Shown here: positions 1 to 6,731 of the stretch, piece by piece
How the letters are laid out: the number at the start of each line of letters is the position of its first letter
Position numbering within the stretch: the stretch's first letter is position 1
Source of the DNA: JBGOTP01 sp041476545
GTDB taxonomy: Bacteria > Acidobacteriota > Vicinamibacteria > Vicinamibacterales > CAVVIG01
Direction of reading: 5' to 3'
DNA length: 8,839 bases
NCBI GenBank assembly: GCA_041476545.1
Contig: JBGOTP010000218.1
Coordinates: 1-8,839, forward strand
Made by a program: the position numbers and the translations under genes
Notes under the pieces: model-generated
What the model saw: the letters and a program-made list of their open reading frames with translations, nothing else
The model's database searches: none
Told to the model about the DNA's origin: nothing

Positions 1-2016
1 GAACGCATCCGCCGCGGTGCCGAACAGTCGCGGCTCCCGATAGGTGCCGAACACGCGATACTCCCTGAACCCCGATCCGCTGGTGCCCGCTGGGTCTGTC
101 TGTCTCAGACTGACCCGCGTAAAAAGATTGACGGAGCGGTTCTTCCCGAAGAGATTGCGCCGGCCGATCTCGAAGAACGCGCGGGGCGCGAATTCCAGGT
201 GCTCAACGGCGGTGGTTCGAACGCGTTGCAGGGCCTCGACGCCGCCGCCATAGCCGATCGTCGTCACCGGCGACTCCTCAACGGTCACAACGAGGTCTCG
301 ACGAGCCTCGTCGCCGTGAGGGAGCTGCGTAATGCGAACACGCCGGAAGAGCCCGAGCTCGGCGAGCCGCCGCTGACTGTCCACGACCGCCGCGAGCCCA
401 AGCGGATCGCCAGACTTGATCTGCAGCTCGCGCTCGATGGTCGCCGTGCTCGTGCGCGTGTTCCCGACGATCAACAGATGATCGACGATGAGCTGCGGCC
501 CCTCATTGATCATGAACATGACGTCGGCGCGGGCCACGTCGGCACTCAGGCCGGGGTTCGCCGTGATCGTCGTGCTCTGGTATCCGCGATTGGCATACTG
601 GAGCGCAAGGGCGTCTCGATCGACGGCCATCTGCGTCAGAAAGAACGGCCGGCCCGGCTGCAGACCGAGTCCTGCCTGCAGGTCGGCCGCTGGCACCGAT
701 CGATTTCCTTGCATCCGAACGGAATTCACCAGCGTGCGAACGCCCTCGGTGATCTCGAATCGAACCGTGACGGGCACCTGTGCGTCAGACGCTCCACCGC
801 CCGGGACGACAGACGGCTCCACCTTCACGGCGGCGAATCCTTGCCGGCGATAGACATCCTCGATCATCGACGCGTCGGCAGCGAGCGTCGTCTCGGAAAG
901 CGGTTGCCCCTTGCGGACGCCGAGACGCGGCTCGAGTGCTGCCGACGATTGGAACGTGTTGCCGGAAAGGGTGACGTCGGACACTCGGTACAGCGGACCT
1001 CGCGTGATCGTGAACGTGATCCGCAGCTCTCCGTCCGACGCCTCCCGCAGGTGCGGCGCGACGGCATCGCGATATCCCAGGCCACGAAGGTATTCCTCGA
1101 TACGCCGGCTCGAGTCTTCGAGCAGATCCTCATCGGCGGATCCTTCACCGACGATCGGGACGAGCTCGTCGTGCTTGCCGCCCGGAATCGGGTCGCCTTT
1201 GAACACCACGTTCACGCGGGGACCCTGCTGGGCGGTCAGTGTGAGAGCAACCACCCGATCGCCCTCCTCAAAGCGTGAGGCAACCGTCAGTGAGGCTTCG
1301 ACGTAGCCATCCGCTCGACGGCTCGCCTGGTACTGCTGAATCCGCGTAGTGAGCGCCTCGCGCTCATACGGCGCGCCGACGCTGAGACCCAGCCGATCCA
1401 GCAGTTGCTGGGTCGTCGTACCTGGACTGCCGGTCACATCGATGGCGGCGATGTGCGTGCGCGCGCCCGGTTCGATCGCAAAGATCAGGGTGGCACGGTC
1501 CGGGGCGTGGGCAATCTCGAGGCGTGGCGTGACAACGGCGTGCAGAAAGCCTCGCGCCTTCAGGTCGTCCTCGGCGACCCGGGCCAGATCGAAGCGGCGC
1601 CCCGCTGGAGGCGACGCGCCGTACCGTTCCATGACGGCCTTCCGCAATCGGCCCTCGTCGAGTCCGGGCTGCGTGAGCGCGCCCGTGAACAGGATCTTGC
1701 GGATAGGGTGCAGTGGCACGAGTTCGTAGACGATGGCGACGCCCTCGGACACGACATTGGCCTGAACGCGAACGTCCTCGAATCGTCCGAGCGCATACAA
1801 ATGGGTGACCGATTCCCGTACGGCCAGGAGTGACAGCGGGCTTCCCGGCCGCGTCTCGACGAGAACGAGCACTCGGGGGTCGCTCGTCTCCCGTCCTTCC
1901 ACCTCGACGCGGAATGTCACGACCCGTTTCCCAAGGTAATCGGCGATGTCGGCGCTGGCGGTTGCCGCCGATCCGAGCAGGCATGCGACAGCCACCCAGA
2001 GGGCCGCTGCACGCAT
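1..2016 (-). CDS. Omp85/BamA-TamA family outer-membrane protein with about seven POTRA domains, 3' end outside window
   Basis: The frame is open from the ATG at 2016 to the window edge, giving 672 residues and no stop, so the protein is C-terminally cut. Residues 1-22 form a signal peptide with a probable signal peptidase I site after ASA. Seven consecutive POTRA-like units follow, at roughly 31-102, 104-183, 186-264, 266-339, 341-424, 426-506 and 508-582; units 5-7 are clearest, with VTLSGNT, VRMQGNR and LLIVGNT first strands. From about 584 (TTIGYGGGVE) the barrel starts, with the family-typical IGRRNLFGKNRSVNLF at 617-632. Omp85 proteins insert or assemble outer-membrane proteins, with POTRA domains in the periplasm. 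E. coli BamA has five POTRA domains and TamA three, so seven is long. The start overlaps the tamB stop (TAATG), with GAGG at 2031-2028 upstream. The TamB neighbour favours a TamA-like partner role, but a second BamA is possible. Family is certain, subfamily is not. Confidence 0.93.
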   Translation of the reverse strand, partial: MRAAALWVAVACLLGSAATASADIADYLGKRVVTFRVEVEGRETSDPRVLVLVETRPGSPLSLLAVRESVTHLYALGRFEDVRVQANVVSEGVAIVYELVPLHPIRKILFTGALTQPGLDEGRLRKAVMERYGASPPAGRRFDLARVAEDDLKARGFLHAVVTPRLEIAHAPDRATLIFAIEPGARTHIAAIDVTGSPGTTTQQLLDRLGLSVGAPYEREALTTRIQQYQASRRADGYVEASLTVASRFEEGDRVVALTLTAQQGPRVNVVFKGDPIPGGKHDELVPIVGEGSADEDLLEDSSRRIEEYLRGLGYRDAVAPHLREASDGELRITFTITRGPLYRVSDVTLSGNTFQSSAALEPRLGVRKGQPLSETTLAADASMIEDVYRRQGFAAVKVEPSVVPGGGASDAQVPVTVRFEITEGVRTLVNSVRMQGNRSVPAADLQAGLGLQPGRPFFLTQMAVDRDALALQYANRGYQSTTITANPGLSADVARADVMFMINEGPQLIVDHLLIVGNTRTSTATIERELQIKSGDPLGLAAVVDSQRRLAELGLFRRVRITQLPHGDEARRDLVVTVEESPVTTIGYGGGVEALQRVRTTAVEHLEFAPRAFFEIGRRNLFGKNRSVNLFTRVSLRQTDPAGTSGSGFREYRVFGTYREPRLFGTAADAF

Positions 2017-2031
2017 TAGAAGACATGCCTC
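2014..2031 (-). promoter_or_regulatory. Overlapping stop/start (TAATG) between tamB and the Omp85 gene
   Basis: The tamB TAA (2018-2016) shares one base with the ATG (2016-2014) of the Omp85 gene. GAGG at 2031-2028, inside the last codons of tamB, lies 11 bases upstream, slightly long spacing. This supports coupled synthesis of the two envelope proteins. Confidence 0.7.
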
Positions 2032-5000
2032 ACGCGGACTTCAATGGCGTACGTCTGATCTTCATTGCGGGAGAGGATCCAGGACAGCCGATCGTTCTGA
2101 TCGTATTCGAGCAGCAGAATCTGATCGTTGATGGAGGAACTGAGACTGCGCGAGAACGTCAGGTACGCGCGATCGGAGACACGTTTGCCGATTGTGACCC
2201 GCGCCGAGGGATTCACACGTGTCGACAACGTGTTCTCGTCAAGGCCGACGAGCGACGGAGACAGCTGAAACGTGTCGACGCCGAACGTCTGTTCGACCAC
2301 GCGCCCGACCTCGGAGGAGATGGGATTCGCCAGCAACTGCGTGGCCCGGGTGGTGAGAATGTCCGTTTCCCGTTCGTTGGGGTTGCGCAACGCGCGAATT
2401 TCGGCGCTGTTGGGATCCCGGCGGATGTCGCTGAAGAGCAGCGCGAGCACGTCGGCGGAGGGCAGGGGCGGATCCGATTCGAACGTCGGTTGCATGCGTT
2501 CCATCGTCCCGGCCGCCCGAACCGTCACGCGGTAGGTCTGTTTGGGTACCCGCACGCGTGTTTCCGCCTCCACATCGAAGAACGGATCGACGCGGACCGG
2601 ATTGGTGAACTCGATGTTGCCTTTCGTCACGCGATAGCGCCGTTTTTCGAAAATCATTTCGCCCTGATCGACGTCCGCGCGGCCGAAGATCAACGGATGA
2701 TCGGAGGGGCCACGGATTTGCAGATCGGCGCTGGCCCAGAGCCGAAGCAGATTGTTCTCGACCTGCAACGTGCCGGGCACGAGTACTTCGATGTCGAGTG
2801 TCACTGGAAGGGGGGCCGGAGCAGCCCCCCCCGTTCCAGGCGCCGCGGCGCCGCCGAAGTCGAACAGGCTGGCCGTCGGATCAATTCGCTGGTTCCAGAG
2901 CGCACTCTTGACGGTGACCACACCACCCACCATGGGCGCTTTGACGTTGCCACGAACCGTCAGGTCGGCATTGACGGTCGACCGCACGCCCAGGGGATAC
3001 CTCACGTGCATGTCTTCGCCGCGCACGATGACGTTCAGGTCGCCCGGCAGATAGCCTTCGAGACCGATGCGGCCACCAAACTGCACACGGCCCTCGCCAA
3101 GCGTCGCGGCCACGTCGTCCAGCCGGATACCGCGCGAGTCGAAGTGAACCGTCCCGTTGATGGCCTCGAGCGAGTTCGGCAGCGAGAAGTGACGGACGCG
3201 GCCGTTGACAATCGTGGCACTGCCGGAGAACTCCGGCTCGAACAGCGGGCCGTCGACCGAGGCCATGAGTTCGGCTCTGCCCGAGGCTCGAACGTTCGGA
3301 AAAAATCCCTGGAGGACGCCGAGGTTCGCTTCGCCGGTCGCCTGAAGCGCAATACGCTCGTCGTGCAGGCCGACGGTGCCACCGATCTTCAGACGCGTAT
3401 CCTCGCCGACGAGCTCGAGATCGTCGAGGCGCACGACGTGCTGATCCAGAGCCAGCCGGATCGGATTCGCGTTGTGAATGGCGTAGTCGAAGAGCTTCAT
3501 GTCCAGACTGTCGACGACACCCTCCACGAGGAGGTGATCGACGTCGGCGAGATCGCCGGCGACCCGGAACGATCCGGTGGCGACGGCGGTCGTGTACGGC
3601 AGCAGCCGCGGCGCGAACAGCCGGACGTACGGATCCAGGGAGCTGTCGTGGAAGCGAAATGTCAGTTCGGAGTTCGCATGCGCCGTCAATCCGATGCGCC
3701 CCGTCCCGGTGATGGCCAGGCGCGGCGACGCCACGTCCACATCGCCGCTCAATTCGTTGCCGCGAAGTTCGAACGTCCCCGTGACCTGGCCGACGCTTTC
3801 TTCCGCGAGCGACAGATCGCTCACATGGAATCGACCGCCATAGCGCGGAACGTCGAAGAGCCCGCTTCCTGCCGCGGTGAAATCAAGAGCGCCTGACGGC
3901 CGCATCGTCGGGTAGGCGAACGCCGTCACCTGATCCATGGCGATGCGGCGCGCGGCGACGTTGAACGAATAGGTGGAATCCCAGCCGATGTACGCGGCCC
4001 CGGCCAGCGTCCCGCCGCCTTTCGCCATCGTCAGGCCATCGAGCCGCACACCCGCGCCATCAAAGCGCAGCGCCGCCGTGCCCTGCTCGAAGGGCTCGTT
4101 GTAAGCCATTCCGTGATCGATGGTCATGGTGCCGAAGCCGAACGGGTGCTGGTACTGGCCGGTCAGATGAAATTCGCCGGAGAGCTGACCCGATACCGGG
4201 TAGTCATCAATCTGAAAGGCATGGCGCAGGCTGTCGACATCACGCCCGACGACGTGAAATCGGGCGTCCATCTCCTCACCGCCGTCGTCGCGCGGATAGC
4301 CCAGCGAGAAGAGCCCATCGGCGTGAATCTCCGACCCGTCGCGGCCGACGTTGCCATCCTTCACGGTCACGTAGTTGTTCTCGACCACGATATGGGCCGA
4401 ACCGTCGCCCCAAAGCGTGTCCCAGGCGCGCATGTCTTCACCTGAGAACACGCCTTCGACGCGCGGGCGGCGAAATGGGCCGGTCATTCCACCGTCGAAC
4501 TCGCCACGGCCGCCGAAGGAGACAGGCCCGGTCGGAGAGCCGAAGTCGGTGATGATGCCGGCGAGCACCAGCTGGCTTTCCTGCCAGTCGCTGCTCGTCA
4601 CGTGGAACGCGAGCTGGGTCTCCTCCGCCCATTCGGTTGATCCATCGAAGGCGACGTGCGTGTGTTCGGTCGCGAAGCGTCCGTCGCTCAGGTACACGTG
4701 CGCGGGATCGAATCGGTATGTCACGGCTCCCGCAATCGGCAGGTGCGCGGCGAGAGGCATCGGTGCGAACGGTCCCCACTCGTGCCGCGCGTGGTTCACA
4801 TCCGCCGCGCGGGCGGCGGCGAGCGACGCGGTCATCACCTCGACGCCAGCGGGCGGCGTCACCACGATCTGCCCCGTGCCGTGTCGTTCCTCTCCCCGGC
4901 CAATCGGCCATTCCATCAGGCTGGTGCCGCTGGCCCTGCCCGCGAATCGAAGCCCCTTGAGCTCCTGAAAGTCGGTGAACCCGGCCAGGTCGATGTTCGT

Positions 5001-6110
5001 GTAGGTCGCATCGAATCGGGCGGTCGCGCGAACATCACTGTGAAGCGGCTTGATGGAAAACGCGAACCTGTCATCACCGCCGGAGAACCGCGATCCGGCG
5101 TCCCACAGGTCGAACAGCGTGTCGGTCCAGTGCAACGAGCCGTACAGGGACGGGAACCGATAGTCGTAGACGCCGGCCATCCTGCTGGTAAAACGCCCTT
5201 TCAGATCATGCCCACCGTTGAAGAGGTGAAAGACCCCCGTGAAGTCGCCCTCGCCGGTCAGCGGCCAGTCCTCGTTCGCGAAGAACAGCTCGCGCATACG
5301 GGGAAACTGCACGCGCGATTTGACGGTGTACGACTGCTCAGGCCAGTGGGCCATGTCGAGGTCGCCGGCCGCTGTCGTCCGCGCGCCGTCGGTCTTGATC
5401 TCGATCTGGGTCAGGTGCAGGATGCTGCCGTCGATCATGAACCGGATCTTCAGATCCGACGACATCGGCACGAAGTCCTGAATCGCAATGGTGCCTCCCG
5501 TGGAGGTGACCTCACCGCCATACATCGGGAAGGGTCCGATGTTGAGATTGATGTCCGGCGCGACCACGCTCCACGGCGTTTCGTGATCTTCGTACGTGAA
5601 TCGTCCCGTCGAACCGCGGAAATCCCGCACGGAAAGGATCGAGCGCCCTGGGCCGGTCGACCTCCTGCTGCTGCTCTTGAATTTTGGAAAGCTGCTGCCG
5701 TCTCCCCACTTCTCGACCAGCATCTGCCAGTCGGTGAGCTGAATGGACGTAATCGTGATGGTCGGTCTGCGGGAGATCGCCGGCCACCAGTCGATCGAGA
5801 CCTGCAGTCGTCCAGCGTGAAAGAACGGCCGGTCCGCGGAGGCGCGCCCTTCGATCGTGACGTCGTCGACCTCCACGCGGCCGAGCAGGAGGCCCGACAG
5901 CACGTTGATCCTCAGGCCCCCGATGTGCGCTGGCCGATTCATCATCTGATCGGCGAGGTAGCGCTCCGCCAGCGGACGCACGAGCGGCCCGATGTCGATG
6001 TTCAGCGAAGTCACGATCGCGGCCGCGAGAATCGCCGCCAGAATGGCGAGACCGCGTCGGGCGTACCAGACCGCCTTGTGCCGCCGGAGCCGAGAGAACA
6101 ACTTCAGCAT
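2016..6110 (-). CDS. tamB: TamB-family translocation/assembly module protein (AsmA-like, DUF490)
   Basis: This 1364-residue protein has a short basic N-terminus, one signal-anchor segment at about residues 20-36 (LAILAAILAAAIVTSL) and a very long periplasmic region dominated by short beta strands, as in AsmA/TamB/VPS13-like bridge proteins. The C-terminal TamB domain covers about 1000-1364: a Gly/Ala/Pro linker at 1085-1102, then VLVPGTLQVENN, the strongly family-typical GEMIFEKRRYRVTKGNIEF, the SADVLALLFSDIRR segment near 1217-1231, and a final barrel-like stretch ending in VRVRHVF. The length is close to E. coli TamB (about 1259). TamB spans from inner to outer membrane, works with an Omp85 partner, and has been implicated in phospholipid transport and autotransporter assembly; which job applies here cannot be read from sequence. 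The ATG directly follows the TAG of the carrier-protein gene, with a poor GGAA ribosome site inside that gene, so its translation is probably coupled. The stop overlaps the start of the Omp85 gene by one base. Confidence 0.94.
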   Translation of the reverse strand: MLKLFSRLRRHKAVWYARRGLAILAAILAAAIVTSLNIDIGPLVRPLAERYLADQMMNRPAHIGGLRINVLSGLLLGRVEVDDVTIEGRASADRPFFHAGRLQVSIDWWPAISRRPTITITSIQLTDWQMLVEKWGDGSSFPKFKSSSRRSTGPGRSILSVRDFRGSTGRFTYEDHETPWSVVAPDINLNIGPFPMYGGEVTSTGGTIAIQDFVPMSSDLKIRFMIDGSILHLTQIEIKTDGARTTAAGDLDMAHWPEQSYTVKSRVQFPRMRELFFANEDWPLTGEGDFTGVFHLFNGGHDLKGRFTSRMAGVYDYRFPSLYGSLHWTDTLFDLWDAGSRFSGGDDRFAFSIKPLHSDVRATARFDATYTNIDLAGFTDFQELKGLRFAGRASGTSLMEWPIGRGEERHGTGQIVVTPPAGVEVMTASLAAARAADVNHARHEWGPFAPMPLAAHLPIAGAVTYRFDPAHVYLSDGRFATEHTHVAFDGSTEWAEETQLAFHVTSSDWQESQLVLAGIITDFGSPTGPVSFGGRGEFDGGMTGPFRRPRVEGVFSGEDMRAWDTLWGDGSAHIVVENNYVTVKDGNVGRDGSEIHADGLFSLGYPRDDGGEEMDARFHVVGRDVDSLRHAFQIDDYPVSGQLSGEFHLTGQYQHPFGFGTMTIDHGMAYNEPFEQGTAALRFDGAGVRLDGLTMAKGGGTLAGAAYIGWDSTYSFNVAARRIAMDQVTAFAYPTMRPSGALDFTAAGSGLFDVPRYGGRFHVSDLSLAEESVGQVTGTFELRGNELSGDVDVASPRLAITGTGRIGLTAHANSELTFRFHDSSLDPYVRLFAPRLLPYTTAVATGSFRVAGDLADVDHLLVEGVVDSLDMKLFDYAIHNANPIRLALDQHVVRLDDLELVGEDTRLKIGGTVGLHDERIALQATGEANLGVLQGFFPNVRASGRAELMASVDGPLFEPEFSGSATIVNGRVRHFSLPNSLEAINGTVHFDSRGIRLDDVAATLGEGRVQFGGRIGLEGYLPGDLNVIVRGEDMHVRYPLGVRSTVNADLTVRGNVKAPMVGGVVTVKSALWNQRIDPTASLFDFGGAAAPGTGGAAPAPLPVTLDIEVLVPGTLQVENNLLRLWASADLQIRGPSDHPLIFGRADVDQGEMIFEKRRYRVTKGNIEFTNPVRVDPFFDVEAETRVRVPKQTYRVTVRAAGTMERMQPTFESDPPLPSADVLALLFSDIRRDPNSAEIRALRNPNERETDILTTRATQLLANPISSEVGRVVEQTFGVDTFQLSPSLVGLDENTLSTRVNPSARVTIGKRVSDRAYLTFSRSLSSSINDQILLLEYDQNDRLSWILSRNEDQTYAIEVRVRHVF
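2810..2832. repeat. GC hairpin and 8-base C/G homopolymer in the tamB linker
   Basis: Six G (2810-2815) plus C pair with G plus six C (2824-2830) around a 7-base loop; the C run continues to 2832, making 8. On the coding strand it is a G8 tract inside the codons for the Gly/Ala/Pro-rich linker at TamB residues 1085-1102. The stem could slow polymerase or ribosomes, and the tract is long enough to be prone to slippage, but the sequenced copy is in frame. Confidence 0.6.
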
Positions 6111-6117
6111 CTATTCC
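6108..6117 (-). promoter_or_regulatory. Abutting stop/start (TAGATG) between carrier gene and tamB
   Basis: The carrier stop TAG (6113-6111) is immediately followed by the tamB ATG (6110-6108). GGAA (6117-6114) is the only purine-rich stretch and sits only 3 bases from the ATG, so tamB probably relies on ribosomes terminating on the carrier gene. Confidence 0.6.
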
Positions 6118-6719
6118 GCGTGGGCCGCGGCAATGACGACCAGCAGACCACCGGCCTCCACCGACTGCCCGTCCTGGACGTGAACTTCTGTCACGATGCC
6201 GTCACGGCCGGCGCGCAGCTCGTTCTCCATCTTCATGGCCTCGACGACCACGACGGCCTGATGGGCGCGAACCGCCGCCCCTTGCGCGACGAGCACGCGC
6301 ACAATCTTTCCTGGCATCGGCGCCACGATTCGCTCGGGACCGCCGCCCGCGTCGGCCCCATGGGCTCGACGCCCCCAGCGGCGACGGCCGTTGAGCGAGA
6401 CGGCAACCGTCCTCGACCCGACGCTGACGCGCAGCTGGCCCGAGTCTCCATCGGGCGCGACCGTCACCTCGTAGCTACAGATCCGGCTGACACTCGAGGT
6501 CCGGCTGAAGCCGGACCCCACAGGAACACTCGCCGCGTCCGACAACGTGGCGTCCGGCTTTAGCCGGACGTCCTCAATGAGCAACGACAAGGTGTACCCA
6601 TCGATGCGCTCCGCACTCACCGTCCGCGCCCTGCCGTCGACGTCCACGACAAACGTCCCGGCTGCGCGATGAACCGTCACCCGCCGCACGCGCCCGTTGG
6701 CCTCGACCTCGTACTGCAA
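6111..6719 (-). CDS. Biotin carboxyl carrier protein of an acyl-CoA carboxylase, with a repeat-derived insert
   Basis: The 202-residue protein ends in a biotinyl (lipoyl-like) domain, about residues 129-202, with the biotinylation motif EAMKMEN; the modified lysine is residue 163 (codon 6233-6231). APMPGKIVRVLV at about 132-143 is the usual first half of the domain. Residues 1-110 are beta-rich and resemble the barrel that precedes the carrier in propionyl-CoA carboxylase alpha chains (inference). I chose the TTG at 6719: it lies 4 bases after the biotin carboxylase stop, with GAGAG at 6731-6727 spaced 7 bases away. The upstream ATG at 6848 would overlap the previous gene by 125 bases and add Arg-rich, unconserved-looking sequence. 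Residues about 50-81 are encoded by an in-frame insert carrying two palindromes (6498-6517, 6551-6570) that separates two strands (SLLIE and SYEV) which would otherwise form a hairpin. The carrier delivers carboxybiotin to the carboxyltransferase encoded two genes upstream. Confidence 0.9.
   Translation of the reverse strand: MQYEVEANGRVRRVTVHRAAGTFVVDVDGRARTVSAERIDGYTLSLLIEDVRLKPDATLSDAASVPVGSGFSRTSSVSRICSYEVTVAPDGDSGQLRVSVGSRTVAVSLNGRRRWGRRAHGADAGGGPERIVAPMPGKIVRVLVAQGAAVRAHQAVVVVEAMKMENELRAGRDGIVTEVHVQDGQSVEAGGLLVVIAAAHAE
6479..6508. repeat. Short direct repeat with 18-base period beside palindrome unit 1
   Basis: AGATCCGGCTGA (6479-6490) and AGGTCCGGCTGA (6497-6508) match at 11 of 12 bases, exactly 18 bases (6 codons) apart. 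In protein this gives the near repeat SRTSSV/SRI. It looks like a partial duplication of one arm of the palindrome, marking one edge of the insert. Confidence 0.55.
6498..6517. repeat. Palindromic repeat unit 1 inside the carrier gene
   Basis: A perfect 9-base inverted repeat, GGTCCGGCT and AGCCGGACC, with a 2-base centre (GA on the plus strand). On the coding strand it is read as SGFSRT. Its core matches the unit at 6551-6570, showing the two belong to one repeat family. Confidence 0.85.
6551..6570. repeat. Palindromic repeat unit 2 inside the carrier gene
   Basis: A perfect 9-base inverted repeat, CGTCCGGCT and AGCCGGACG, with a TT centre. On the coding strand it is read in a different frame from unit 1, giving VRLKPD. 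The two units are separated by 33 bases and share the core TCCGGCT..AGCCGGA, the layout of a paired REP-like element. Confidence 0.85.
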
Positions 6720-6731
6720 CTCGTTACTCTC
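6717..6731 (-). promoter_or_regulatory. Ribosome-binding site and coupled stop/start at the accC-carrier junction
   Basis: GAGAG (6731-6727) is followed by the accC stop TAA (6726-6724) and then the TTG start of the carrier gene (6719-6717). The 7-base spacing is good and decides for the TTG over the distant upstream ATG. Stop and start so close together imply translational coupling of the biotin carboxylase and its carrier. Confidence 0.6.

Noticed and set aside
199..1278. 359-codon open frame on the plus strand in the Omp85 region
   Set aside because: It is the antisense of POTRA domains whose minus-strand frame is clearly coding; no recognisable family.
1364..2026. Minus-strand 220-codon frame starting ten bases before the Omp85 ATG
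   Set aside because: It is a shifted frame over the Omp85 5' region. The true frame has a signal peptide and seven POTRA units; this one is Arg/Gly-rich with no pattern.
1830..3896. 688-codon open frame on the plus strand opposite tamB
   Set aside because: It is antisense to a well-recognised TamB C-terminal domain. Its product is rich in Arg, His and Asp with no domain or membrane logic, typical of a mirrored frame in high-GC coding DNA.
4656..6563. 635-codon open frame on the plus strand opposite tamB and the carrier gene
   Set aside because: It spans two unrelated minus-strand genes without a break, which a real gene would hardly do, and its product resembles low-information antisense translation.
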